From RGIG5952 sp045603485 (lineage in GTDB: Bacteria; Verrucomicrobiota; Kiritimatiellia; RFP12; JAAYLN01), in contig JAZUMF010000117.1 in the NCBI GenBank assembly GCA_045603485.1, positions 1-64,000 of the forward strand: DNA of 64,000 bases. The letters run 5' to 3'. A program made the translations under genes and the position numbers. The notes under the pieces are model-generated. The model did not search any database and was not told the DNA's origin. It saw only the letters and a list, made by a program, of their open reading frames with translations. The number at the start of each line of letters is the position of its first letter. Positions within the stretch are counted from its first letter, which is position 1. This document shows positions 33,584 through 42,495 of the stretch, piece after piece.

Positions 33584-34807
33584 CTATTTCAGGATGAAAT
33601 TCGCAAATGTCGGATAGATTTTTTCTGCCAGAAATTCATTTCGGGCAAGGTTTGCCGCGCCATTTTGAAGCTCAGAATAGAGTGACGGGTTGTTTATGAG
33701 GCGTAAGATTGCCTCTTCCAGCGACTTTGGCGAGTTGGCTTCGTAGGTTATTCCGGCATTGTACTGCCGAATGAGAGATGCACATTCTCCCTTTAAGGAG
33801 TTAAGTACCGGTAATCCGTATGATGTATAATCGGGTAATTTGTAGGGGACGGCTACTGCCGACTCGGTGTGCATGGGAATGATTCCTATATTAGCCAGAG
33901 ATAGTTCGCCACTTAGTTCTTGAGCGTTGAGGAATCCGTGGAAATGAATTGATTTGGAATCTTGCGCCATTTTGCGGAGTCGCATTTCATCGGGACCTGT
34001 GCCTACTAGGTCAAGTCTGATATGGATGTTTTTGCTTTCAAGGTTTTTTATGGCGGTGATTACTGTGTCAAGCGCATAGAAGGCTCCCATATTGCCGACA
34101 TAGATTATCCGCCATATTTTTTCTCTGTTTTGTGTGCGGGGAGTTTGTGTTATCTTTCTGCAGGTATGGTAGAATGATGCCATCGGGACCTTGCTTCCCG
34201 CGCTTTTTGCCGCATCAAGATAGTTTTTTGAAATTGCGGTAATTATATCTGCGCCGCAGTATGCTCTGGATGCCGACTTTTGCGCCGGCGCAAAAAAGGG
34301 CAATGAAAGAAGGCGTGTCAGGGCTTTGGGCTTAGGCAGAAGTCTTTCAAAGGCTTTTGGCCAAGCGTCCATTATATCAAGGACGATTTTAGAGCCCCAT
34401 TTTTTTCTGAGGGTATCAGCCGCTTTGTAGGTTGAAAGCGGTGGTGTGCTTACGATGATTATCTCGGGCTTCAGCCCTCCATCGTCAACTGTGTCTATGG
34501 CGATATTAAGCCATTTTTTTGCAAAATCACGATGGCTTTTTATCCTTTTCAGGGATATGTTTTTTTTGTATGGAAGAGTCGGTATAAGATGTATCTTGAC
34601 TCCGTTTGGCATAGTGAAGATTTGAGGCAAGGGTGTGCCGTCAGGTGATTGCCTTTTTGCTTTTTTGGCATGGCTGAAATCGGCGCTCCACCATGTGACG
34701 CTGTGGCCTTGTTTGACAAATTCTTCAGCTAAGGAAGCGTAGCGTTGCGGCTTGGCGCCTTCGGCCGGAAGATTGTCGAATGGGTTGCAGATCCAAATCT
34801 CAGCCAT
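33584..34807 (-). CDS. GT4-family glycosyltransferase (WbuB/WcaI-like)
   Basis: 407 residues, GT-B fold. The N-terminal domain begins IWICNPFDNLPAEG and has VTWWSADFSH; the C-terminal donor domain has IIYVGNMGAFYALDTVI near 235 and the E-x7-E-like region around YKLPDYTSYGLPVLN. Such enzymes transfer a sugar from a nucleotide donor in surface polysaccharide synthesis, at the cytoplasmic membrane face. It overlaps the next upstream glycosyltransferase gene by eight bases. Donor and acceptor unknown. Confidence 0.87.
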   Translation of the reverse strand: MAEIWICNPFDNLPAEGAKPQRYASLAEEFVKQGHSVTWWSADFSHAKKAKRQSPDGTPLPQIFTMPNGVKIHLIPTLPYKKNISLKRIKSHRDFAKKWLNIAIDTVDDGGLKPEIIIVSTPPLSTYKAADTLRKKWGSKIVLDIMDAWPKAFERLLPKPKALTRLLSLPFFAPAQKSASRAYCGADIITAISKNYLDAAKSAGSKVPMASFYHTCRKITQTPRTQNREKIWRIIYVGNMGAFYALDTVITAIKNLESKNIHIRLDLVGTGPDEMRLRKMAQDSKSIHFHGFLNAQELSGELSLANIGIIPMHTESAVAVPYKLPDYTSYGLPVLNSLKGECASLIRQYNAGITYEANSPKSLEEAILRLINNPSLYSELQNGAANLARNEFLAEKIYPTFANFILK

Positions 34808-35903
34808 TTTTATACCTCTCTATGGCATTAAGATATTCGGTGTGAAGCTCTGATGCGGTTTTGTCCCAAGTGAGGTTTTCTTTGATGTAGGCAATGGCTC
34901 TTTGCCCCATCGCTTGGCGTTCGCTCGATGGAAGCGCAATCAATTTAACCAGCGCTTTAGAGATGTCGTCGACTGTCGGCTCAACGGTGAAGCCGATTTC
35001 TTTCGCGTCAAGCATTTGCCAATAGGAGTTTTTTGTCGCAATCGCAATTTTGCCTAAGGCTAGAGCTTCTCCGACGGTCATTCCGAAATTTTCGCTTTGG
35101 GATGGCAGTATTAGAGCATCGCATTTGGATAAAAGCTCCCAGCGTTTATCGTGCGAGACCGGGGGAAGGAATTTTACGGAGTTTTCTATTGCGAGTTCGG
35201 AGGCCTGTTTTTTAAGTTCGTTTAGCATGCCTCTTTCGTTTCTTCCGCAAATCGTCAGCGTTGCTCCTTCGTCTTGCGCGCCGGAAACGGCAAAGGCCTT
35301 TAGCAGGATGTCGACGCCCTTTAACGGATGGAGCCGTCCCAGATAGAGCAGGTTGTTGGTTTGACCAATGGCGCTTTTGGGGAGGTTGCCCTGCGGCCGC
35401 TCTATGCCGCAAGGGATTACGGTGATGCGCGGAGGTTTGCCGTTAAGATAGTTAGTTGCCCATTTTGCTTCAAGCTCGGATGCGGCATGGATAAATGACG
35501 CGTGTTTGCAAAGGGTCTGCTGCAACGGCTTAACTAAGGTTTTTTTCCATGCGGAATAGGCAAGCTGTACAGGCGCAAAAGCCCCATGGGGGGAGTGTAC
35601 ATACGGAACAGAATTTCGTTTGGCGATTCTGGCGGCGGCAATCACTGGGTAGGTCCAGCATCCGTGAATGTGGATTATATCGGCTTCCCTTGCATATTTG
35701 TCGAGTCCCGAGGCAAAATCTTTGTTGTAATAAAACGGGTTTGCGTTATGGCTTGAAGGGTTCTCTGGGTCGTACAGCCCCGCATTAGTGAAGATATTTA
35801 CCGTGTCACCTTGGATGGCTTGGGCTTCAGCAAGACTTTGCACGAATAGAGCCAGTCCATTGCCGTCATCTGTCATTTCTGCTAATACATGCAATATACG
35901 CAT
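34800..35903 (-). CDS. GT4-family glycosyltransferase
   Basis: 367 residues, GT-B fold. Key parts are the N-terminal MRILHVLAEMTDDGNGLALF, DIIHIHGCWTYP near 75, SPHGAF near 103, the donor-site start LLYLGRLHPLKGVDILL near 185, and LPSQSENFGMTVGEALALG with the EX7E motif near 266-280. It probably acts in the same exopolysaccharide or LPS side-chain pathway as the downstream GT4. The next gene on the strand, the ATP-grasp/HAD fusion, ends five bases before its start. Confidence 0.9.
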   Translation of the reverse strand: MRILHVLAEMTDDGNGLALFVQSLAEAQAIQGDTVNIFTNAGLYDPENPSSHNANPFYYNKDFASGLDKYAREADIIHIHGCWTYPVIAAARIAKRNSVPYVHSPHGAFAPVQLAYSAWKKTLVKPLQQTLCKHASFIHAASELEAKWATNYLNGKPPRITVIPCGIERPQGNLPKSAIGQTNNLLYLGRLHPLKGVDILLKAFAVSGAQDEGATLTICGRNERGMLNELKKQASELAIENSVKFLPPVSHDKRWELLSKCDALILPSQSENFGMTVGEALALGKIAIATKNSYWQMLDAKEIGFTVEPTVDDISKALVKLIALPSSERQAMGQRAIAYIKENLTWDKTASELHTEYLNAIERYKNG

Positions 35904-35908
35904 GACGA

Positions 35909-37807
35909 CTAGTCCATGAAGTCAAAGCCCAACTGCCCTGAGACCGTGACCTTGCGTCCTTTTTCAAAGGACGGGTCAGAGGTGTCGTAGATGCAGAATT
36001 TCACATCGGGAAAGCGTTTTGTGAGCGCATCCAAAACATAGTCCTGAACCAGCTTTATGTTACCTTGGTCGTCATCTGAAAAGCCGACGCTTACAGGCCG
36101 CCAGGTGCCTCCTGTGCGAATCGAGTGTTCTACAATCCGAATGACATGCTCAACAAAGTCGCTGATTGCAAATTGCTTGCGCTTTTCCGGGTGAACAGGC
36201 TGATGCAGTTTGCGTTCGAGCCAATCGCTGAAATCAGGTGATGTTACGGCGTGGTAGCGGTTAAGTGAAAGATAATGGTCGAGCTCCTCGCGGTCTGAAC
36301 CAAAATGCTTTATGCCGTCATAGCAATAACGATAACCGCGTAAATTCGCCATCATCGTTTCGCGTTCTTCATCGGTTAAAACTTCGTTGATAAATGTTTC
36401 AACGCCCATCCGCAATGTTGCCGGAGAGTGCCCTCGCGCAGTGACGATAGCAAAAAGACGACCCTCTACAAGGGTTTTGCGGAAGGTCGTAAATGAGGGG
36501 CAGGGAGGTGTTTCTCCTGAAAGCACCTTCTTTATTGCCTCGCGAGTCTCTCTTAAAAAGGTGTTGTCATTTGATGAGCCGCTATCCTGAAAGTCTTTGA
36601 AGGCTTCATCTCGGCTATTGTTCAGGAAGCGATAATTTTTTGTGTCTTGACGGACTACGCTATATATAGAGGTTGAAACTCTATGCGGTTTCCAAGACCC
36701 GTCCGGCTGAAGCTTCTCCAAATGGATGCAGGTCGGCATCTTGAGAATATTGTCATCCCAATCAAAGATGTAGAATTTGAAATCGCGTGTCGCCACTTCG
36801 GTATTTACAGGACGATTGTCGTCAAACTTTTTGTCTATGTCGTCTTGTAAAATCTCTATCGTTTGATCAAATCGGGAAAATAGCATTCCGTCACGAATCG
36901 TTGCCGGGGTCGGGGTTTGCCCGATTAAGAACATATAGACCCATTTGCAAAAGTCGGCTCCTGCGGCGATAGACATTGGAACGCCACCGCCAAAACGGGG
37001 ATTTATTTCAGTGAAGCGAAAGATGCCGTCATCTCCCTGAAAGCCTTGAACCGTTATCGGACCGATTGGCTTTAAGAGTGAAATAAGGCGACGGATTTCA
37101 GCGACTATCGTCGCATTAAGGTCAATTTGCCCTTTGAGGATTTCTCCGCTTCGTGTCGCGAGGCGTTTGCGCGGAATTGCTGCCATAAAGCGTGAATCAA
37201 AGTCGGCAAAGGCATCTATCGTATATTCCTGCCCCTGTTCGCATTTTTGTACTATCGGATTTTTTACATAATCCAGGAAAAAATCCAATTCCCGTTTATT
37301 TCTAACCTTAAAGGCGTCTACGCTTGAGCTGCCGTCACGCGGCTTGATGAAAAGGGGAAATTGATAATTTCCATTTGAAAGCTCATTTTCAGAATAGGTC
37401 TCCGGAGTCGCGAAGCCGTTTTCCTGCAAAAAGCGTACGGTTTCAAATTTATCGCTGCAAATGGAAATGACATCGGGAGATGAGATTAATACTTTTGCGC
37501 CAGTTTTTTCAAAAATCTCGTTTTTTGCTTCAGAGAGGAGTAAAAGCTCGGTATCGATAGTTGGAATGATGATTGAAATCTCATCCTTCTTTGCGATTTC
37601 AATTATTGAAGCTATGTAATTGCCGGAGTCTATCCTTGGAATGACGCGAGCTTCATCGGCAAAACGCAATGCAGGCGCAGATATATCCGCATCGCAGCAG
37701 AATATCTTCCCATAGATGGATAGCGCTTCTCTCGCGGCAGCGAAGTTTTTTACAAGCTCTACGCGTCTTCCGGCGCATGTAATTAGGATGTTTACCTTGG
37801 AATTCAT
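35909..37807 (-). CDS. ATP-grasp ligase fused to a HAD-like phosphatase
   Basis: 632 residues with two domains. Residues 1-320 are an ATP-grasp ligase of the CarB/PylC-like type: pre-ATP-grasp ILITCAGRRVELVK, FIKPRDGSSS near 153, and metal-binding FTEINPRFGGG at 265-275. Residues 343-632 look like a HAD enzyme: motif I DWDDN at 349-353, motif II TAR near 456 and a motif IV-like GFSDDDQGN at 575-583. Each half is a familiar type, but I do not recognise the combination. With two GT4 genes downstream, ligation of an amino acid or amine to a sugar precursor, with phosphate removal, is a possible role, by inference only. Confidence 0.75.
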   Translation of the reverse strand: MNSKVNILITCAGRRVELVKNFAAAREALSIYGKIFCCDADISAPALRFADEARVIPRIDSGNYIASIIEIAKKDEISIIIPTIDTELLLLSEAKNEIFEKTGAKVLISSPDVISICSDKFETVRFLQENGFATPETYSENELSNGNYQFPLFIKPRDGSSSVDAFKVRNKRELDFFLDYVKNPIVQKCEQGQEYTIDAFADFDSRFMAAIPRKRLATRSGEILKGQIDLNATIVAEIRRLISLLKPIGPITVQGFQGDDGIFRFTEINPRFGGGVPMSIAAGADFCKWVYMFLIGQTPTPATIRDGMLFSRFDQTIEILQDDIDKKFDDNRPVNTEVATRDFKFYIFDWDDNILKMPTCIHLEKLQPDGSWKPHRVSTSIYSVVRQDTKNYRFLNNSRDEAFKDFQDSGSSNDNTFLRETREAIKKVLSGETPPCPSFTTFRKTLVEGRLFAIVTARGHSPATLRMGVETFINEVLTDEERETMMANLRGYRYCYDGIKHFGSDREELDHYLSLNRYHAVTSPDFSDWLERKLHQPVHPEKRKQFAISDFVEHVIRIVEHSIRTGGTWRPVSVGFSDDDQGNIKLVQDYVLDALTKRFPDVKFCIYDTSDPSFEKGRKVTVSGQLGFDFMD

Positions 37808-37939
37808 CTCTGTATTTAAGCATAGCAGTAATTCAGTTATCTTTCAAGTAGTCTTGCTCGGTTTATAGGCCAAAAGCGCCCGGCATTCAGCGGTTGATGA
37901 CTTCAAGGAGCGGATGGTTTTAGGAGTGAAAAAGAAATT

Positions 37940-37969
37940 TTGTCAGAAGCATAACTATTTTGATATAAT
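37940..37969 (+). promoter_or_regulatory. Promoter of the NAD-dependent epimerase gene
   Basis: TTGTCA at 37940-37945, 18 bases, then TATAAT at 37964-37969, with TGA just before as an extended -10. Only nine bases separate it from the ATG at 37979, giving a leader of about three bases. Confidence 0.65.
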
Positions 37970-37978
37970 TTAATACTT

Positions 37979-39025
37979 ATGAATAAAGATTGGATACTCA
38001 TTACTGGCGGTAGCGGCTTTCTTGGAATCAATATGGTTAGAAAGCTGCTTGAGCATGGCGAAAAAAATATCCGTATTATTGATATTGCGGAGTTTGACTA
38101 CCCTGAGCGCGGGCAGGTAGATGCGATTTCTGGCGATGTCCGCGACCTTGATCTTATGCGTAAATGCATGAAGGATGTCAAATGGGTTATTCATACGGCA
38201 GCCGCATTGCCGCTTTATTCTGAAAAGGATATTGTTACAACCGAGGTTGATGGTATGCGAAATACCCTTATCGCCGCTGAAGAGGCCGGGGTGGAACGCG
38301 TTATCGATATTTCCTCTACGGCTGTTTATGGCGTTCCTGATCACCATCCTCTTTATGAGACCGATAAGCTTGATGGTGTGGGGCCTTACGGTAAGGCTAA
38401 AATTTTGGCTGAAGAGGTCGCTGTGGAGTTTCGCAAGAAGGGAATGTGTGTGCCGATTATCCGTCCAAAGTCCTTTATCGGCAAGGAGCGTTTGGGCGTT
38501 TTTGTCCTTCTTTACGATTGGGCATATACCGGCCATGGCTTCCCCATGATAGGCAGCGGAAATAACCGTTATCAGCTTTTGGATGTGGAAGACCTTTGTG
38601 ATGCTATATGGCTTACTCTGACATCGGATGCAAAGGTCGTTAACGATACCTTTAATATCGGTGCCAAGGAATTCACCACGATGAAGGAGGACTATCAGGC
38701 TGTTCTCGATAAGGCTGGATATGGCAAGAAAATCCGTCCGTTCCCCGCCAAGCTTGCTATTTTCGGTCTTCGCATCCTTGAGAAGCTTGGCCTTTCGCCT
38801 CTCTATATGTGGGTCTATGAAACGGCTTGCGAGGATTCTTTTGTCAGTGTTGAGAAGGCGGAGGCCAAGCTTGGATATTCTCCCCGTTTCTCAAACAAGG
38901 ACGCGTTGATTCGCAATTACGACTGGTATGTCGAGAATCTTGACAGCTTTAAGAATAAGTCGGGTATTTCACACAGGGTTCCATGGAAGCAGGGCATCCT
39001 TTCTCTTATCAAGCATTTCTACTAG
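37979..39025 (+). CDS. NAD-dependent epimerase/dehydratase (extended SDR)
   Basis: 348 residues. Nucleotide-binding TGGSGFLG at 9-16, DVRDLD near 52, active-site Ser in ISSTAVYG and YGKAK with the catalytic Tyr/Lys near 139-143. Extended SDRs epimerise, dehydrate or reduce nucleotide sugars. Its position near glycosyltransferases and a UDP-sugar dehydrogenase gene fits polysaccharide precursor synthesis. Near-leaderless start with no Shine-Dalgarno. Confidence 0.88.
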   Translation: MNKDWILITGGSGFLGINMVRKLLEHGEKNIRIIDIAEFDYPERGQVDAISGDVRDLDLMRKCMKDVKWVIHTAAALPLYSEKDIVTTEVDGMRNTLIAAEEAGVERVIDISSTAVYGVPDHHPLYETDKLDGVGPYGKAKILAEEVAVEFRKKGMCVPIIRPKSFIGKERLGVFVLLYDWAYTGHGFPMIGSGNNRYQLLDVEDLCDAIWLTLTSDAKVVNDTFNIGAKEFTTMKEDYQAVLDKAGYGKKIRPFPAKLAIFGLRILEKLGLSPLYMWVYETACEDSFVSVEKAEAKLGYSPRFSNKDALIRNYDWYVENLDSFKNKSGISHRVPWKQGILSLIKHFY

Positions 39026-39046
39026 TTGTCAAGCCGGCTTGTCGCC

Positions 39047-40414
39047 ATGTCTAAATCACGCCGTTCTGCAAATAAAAAAAAGGGAATACGGGCTAATTTG
39101 GCGCGCCCTGAGGTGGATGTCACTTTACGCACATCTCTTTACTCTGTTTTTGCCATCGCCGCCGGTGCTGTCGCCATTCTTTTTATGCTTGGCACAGATT
39201 ACCTGTACGATAATATCTATCCGGTATTGAGGTCAATGGGCCATGTTGAGCTGATTTTCGGCAGCCTTGTCGCTATTGTGCTTGGCGCATTGCTTGTGGG
39301 GCTTCTCCAGTCGCGTTATCTTCCGGAACGGCGGCCTAACGCTATTCCTGATTTGAAGGTTTTTTATGCTAAGCCAAATGAGCGGTTTTCATTTAGGCAG
39401 GTTATAATAAATCTTGTTGCCGGTATTGTCAGCTTGGGCAGCGGAGTGAGTCTTGGTCGGGAGGGACCGACGGTCTTTATGGGCGGTGCTATTGCAACGG
39501 CTTGTGCTGATGCCATGGGGATGAAGTCTACCCGTCGTCGTCGTTTGGCTTGCGTTGCCGGCGCGGCTGCCGGTCTTGCCGCCGCTTTTAATACTCCTAT
39601 CGCCGCTGTGACATTCGCATTGGAAACTATTACCGTTCGTTTTAATGCTCGACAAATGGGCGGTATTCTTATTGCTGCTGTTCTTGGAGCATGCGCAAGT
39701 TGGCTTGTGATCGGTCGTCACCCGTCGTTTCTTGTTCCTGAACTTTCGTCTCTTTCGGTGACTGGTTATGTTTTAACGCCTTTTGTTGCATTGCTTGCGG
39801 CAATGGTCGGTGTCTTTTTTCAGCGTCAGACCTTGCGTGCCCGTCTCTTTGCTAAGACAAAAACGAGCCTTGGCCCGTTTCTTAAACCGCTTGTCGGTGG
39901 CTTGCTTGTATGGGTAATCGCTATTCTTACTTATTATTTGTCAATGGCCATGGGGGATGCAAGACTAGGTGTTTTCGGTATGGGCTTTGACGATCTCGAG
40001 GCCGCTCTTGCCAATGAAATCCCATGGTGTGTCGCTTTACTGCTTTTGTTTGCCAAATTGGCGGCGACATCGTTGGCTTGTGCTTGGGGATGCAGTGGCG
40101 GTATTTTTGCTCCAACGCTCTTTTTCGGTACAATGACCGGTGTTTCGATTGCCGGCTTGGCTACGCTGTTCGGAGCTGATTTGGGTGATCATGGTATGCT
40201 TCTTTTGGCATTTGTCGGGATGAGTTCATGCTTCGGCACCGTTGTCAGAACTCCGCTTACGGCTCTTCTTATCGTCTTTGAGATGACTAGCCGCTACGAG
40301 ATAATCCCGCCGCTTATGATCGCGACGGTTATCAGTCAGGCGTACGCCTATTATTTCAGCGACAAACTTAGTATTTATGATGCGATTCTACGCCAAGACG
40401 GCGTGGAGCTGTGA
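39047..40414 (+). CDS. ClC-family chloride channel or H+/Cl- antiporter
   Basis: 455 residues, about ten or more hydrophobic helices. Selectivity motifs: GSGVSLGREGPTVF (GSGIP variant with Ser-Val and an intact GREGP gating Glu) and GCSGGIFAPTLFFG. The internal proton-glutamate position (E203 of CLC-ec1) aligns with Thr in FALETIT, a change seen in some eukaryotic antiporters and in channels, so mode of transport is open. No C-terminal CBS pair. I choose ATG 39047; an upstream TTG at 39026 would add seven residues. Neither has a good ribosome-binding site. Confidence 0.87.
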   Translation: MSKSRRSANKKKGIRANLARPEVDVTLRTSLYSVFAIAAGAVAILFMLGTDYLYDNIYPVLRSMGHVELIFGSLVAIVLGALLVGLLQSRYLPERRPNAIPDLKVFYAKPNERFSFRQVIINLVAGIVSLGSGVSLGREGPTVFMGGAIATACADAMGMKSTRRRRLACVAGAAAGLAAAFNTPIAAVTFALETITVRFNARQMGGILIAAVLGACASWLVIGRHPSFLVPELSSLSVTGYVLTPFVALLAAMVGVFFQRQTLRARLFAKTKTSLGPFLKPLVGGLLVWVIAILTYYLSMAMGDARLGVFGMGFDDLEAALANEIPWCVALLLLFAKLAATSLACAWGCSGGIFAPTLFFGTMTGVSIAGLATLFGADLGDHGMLLLAFVGMSSCFGTVVRTPLTALLIVFEMTSRYEIIPPLMIATVISQAYAYYFSDKLSIYDAILRQDGVEL

Positions 40415-40424
40415 TTTGCGGCTA

Positions 40425-41228
40425 TCAGATTCCGCGTTCTTTTTTGATGGTGTCCCAGGCAGCGTTGATTCGTGACATTTGTTCTGTCGCTTTTGCCATC
40501 AATTCTTCGGAAAGTCCTTGTGCCTGCAGTGCGTCGGGATGATACTTTTGCGCCTTTGTACGGTAGGCTTTTTTTAATTCTTCGTTTGAGGCGTTCTTGT
40601 CGCATCCAAGTGTGGCGTATGCGCTATCAAGGTCGTCTTTGTTATTTTGATGCTGCCTGTAGCTGTTTTCGTCGTTGGATCTACGGTAGTGCGCTTGCCG
40701 TTTGGCTTGCTGAAATACAAATAAGAACGGATTGATGCGTAAATGGTGTGTAAGAGTTCTGAGAATTGACAGTTCTGCGTCTGTTATCGAGCCGTCAGCG
40801 AGTGCCAAATCCCACAGGATGTCGTACAGGATTTCGCGGATTTCAAGATTAGGCTGCGCGCTGGTGAAGGAGTCGGCATATTCGAAAATAGTGTGATTGT
40901 CATCCTTTGCTTTTCTGAAGACGCGAATGCAGTATTCTCTTTTTTCAGGTGTCAGTCCCAGTCTTTGAAATGCCCTTTCGGCACTTTGAATCTCAGCCAT
41001 TGAGATATGACCGTCAGCTTTGGCGAGTTTCGCCATCATCGCCGCCATTCCTGCCAAGAAGACGAGCTCGTTCTCCTTAGCGTCGCCGATTGCCTCTTCA
41101 GCTTCTTTTCTCTCTCGGCGACGCTCTTCGATGATGCTGCCGATGACAGTGGTTATCAGTATTCCCAGTGGCCCAATGCCTAAAATTCTGCCAAGCAGGA
41201 ATCCCAGTCCTGCGCCTAACCATCCCAT
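40425..41228 (-). CDS. DjlA-like co-chaperone (membrane anchor, TerB, J domain)
   Basis: 267 residues. N-terminal hydrophobic anchor MGWLGAGLGFLLGRILGIG, a charged linker, a TerB-like helical domain (about 55-175, with ADGHISMAE and ADGSITDAE) and a C-terminal J domain with QKYHPDAL supplying the HPD tripeptide that stimulates DnaK. This is the DjlA order. E. coli DjlA modulates envelope stress and capsule synthesis, which would fit the adjacent UDP-sugar dehydrogenase. The ATG at 41228 has AAGGA upstream and is 16 bases after the previous gene. Confidence 0.85.
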   Translation of the reverse strand: MGWLGAGLGFLLGRILGIGPLGILITTVIGSIIEERRRERKEAEEAIGDAKENELVFLAGMAAMMAKLAKADGHISMAEIQSAERAFQRLGLTPEKREYCIRVFRKAKDDNHTIFEYADSFTSAQPNLEIREILYDILWDLALADGSITDAELSILRTLTHHLRINPFLFVFQQAKRQAHYRRSNDENSYRQHQNNKDDLDSAYATLGCDKNASNEELKKAYRTKAQKYHPDALQAQGLSEELMAKATEQMSRINAAWDTIKKERGI

Positions 41229-41244
41229 AGTAGAATCCTTAATT

Positions 41245-42000
41245 CTAGATGTGTTCTTCAAAACCTCTGAAGCCGACATTTAGGTCGTGAAGTGGTGCAA
41301 TCAAAGTTCCAAGCGGCGTGCCTTTTGTATGCTCTGCAAGGGCATTGACATCTTTTGGAAAGCACTTGCCGCCGTAGCCGCGATTACCATCAGGGCCGGG
41401 AACGAAGGTGTGTGTGTCATTTATGTAGCCTGACAGGAGGCAACCGCGTTGAACCTTGAGGTAGTCAGCCCCGAAACGGCGGCAGTAGTCTTCAATGCAG
41501 TTGAAGTATGTGACTTTTAACGCTCCAAAGACATTATGGGCATATTTTGTGATTTCGGCTTCAAATGGCGTCATCGTCACATAGTATTTGCCGGGGAATA
41601 TCTTTTTGAGCAGTTCCTCTTCGCCGGTAAATACCATTGGCTGGCGCTTGAAATCTTCAATGTATGTGCGTTCCGTAAGAAACTCAGGCATAAAGCGGAC
41701 TTGATGACCGGTTTCTTTTGTCAGAAGCTCTGAGGTGCCGGGTAAAATAGTCGTTCGGACGAAGACCGGCTTGTTTGGGAGCTTTGAAATAAGTTCTTTC
41801 ATCAATGTGAGGTCTTGTTTGCCTTCATCATTTGTAGGAACATGTATTTGCAGAAAATATACATCTGCGCCTGAGATGTCGTCATTCATCCCCTTGGGAG
41901 GGTCGCTGACGACAATTTTCACATCTTTGTTGTTCTCTTCAAGCCATGCCTTCAACGCACCGCCGACGAATCCACATCCGATAATTCCAACGGTAATCAT
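41245..42000 (-). CDS. Short UDP-glucose/GDP-mannose dehydrogenase-like protein
   Basis: 251 residues from ATG 42000 (GGAGG before it). N-terminal Rossmann fold GIIGCGFVGG (5-14), central domain with AEITKYAHNVFGALKV and the catalytic Cys213 in GYGGKCFPKD. These enzymes oxidise a nucleotide sugar to its uronic acid. Typical members have 390-440 residues; here the C-terminal UDP-binding domain is missing, with the protein ending about 35 residues after the active site. The sequence runs cleanly to its stop, so it may be a naturally short form. Confidence 0.8.
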   Translation of the reverse strand: MITVGIIGCGFVGGALKAWLEENNKDVKIVVSDPPKGMNDDISGADVYFLQIHVPTNDEGKQDLTLMKELISKLPNKPVFVRTTILPGTSELLTKETGHQVRFMPEFLTERTYIEDFKRQPMVFTGEEELLKKIFPGKYYVTMTPFEAEITKYAHNVFGALKVTYFNCIEDYCRRFGADYLKVQRGCLLSGYINDTHTFVPGPDGNRGYGGKCFPKDVNALAEHTKGTPLGTLIAPLHDLNVGFRGFEEHI

Positions 42001-42195
42001 TATTAGAAACCTCCAAAAGTGTTGATAGAACGATACAATCTTGACCGACATTTCTTTCCATTATATAACTTTTTCTTAAAAAAGTAAAAAAATAGCGAAT
42101 GAAGCGCACCTGTCCACATAGACGGATGTGGCCGCCGGAAGAATAGCGCTCGGTTTAATGATATACGCAAGGGCAACGCAGCATTGCTGCTAATG

Positions 42196-42465
42196 CTACC
42201 TGCGAGGGATTGTGTTGTGCCTGTAGAGGTAGTACAGGACGAGGTCTGTGCCGATAATTATGAAGTTAAGGACATAGAGCCAAACGCGCCAATCATATTC
42301 GGGCGATGTAACCTTGTAGAGAATACCTGAAACATAGCCCATTTCAATAAGTACCATAAAGAGCGGGCTTTTGCCTGCAACGATATGTGTGCGAAGTGCC
42401 TTGATAATTGAAAAAGGCCAGCTTGATGCAAAGCACAAGAGCATGATAACTTCAAAAATCGCCAT
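42196..42465 (-). CDS. Small integral membrane protein (PQ-loop-like)
   Basis: 89 residues with about three hydrophobic segments: 3-22, 36-52 and 62-82. The loop KALRTHIVAGKS followed by GYVSGILYK resembles half-transporters of the PQ-loop/SemiSWEET kind, but lacks the clear PQ pair. Function unknown. It is preceded by ruvA on the minus strand with a 30-base gap and a purine-rich ribosome-binding site. Confidence 0.65.
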   Translation of the reverse strand: MAIFEVIMLLCFASSWPFSIIKALRTHIVAGKSPLFMVLIEMGYVSGILYKVTSPEYDWRVWLYVLNFIIIGTDLVLYYLYRHNTIPRR

Positions 42466-42495
42466 TTTATTTCCTTCTTAAGGTTGGATTGTTCT

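Noticed and set aside
37970..38536. 188-codon minus-strand frame inside the epimerase gene
   Set aside because: Shadow of the SDR coding sequence, which has complete cofactor and catalytic motifs.
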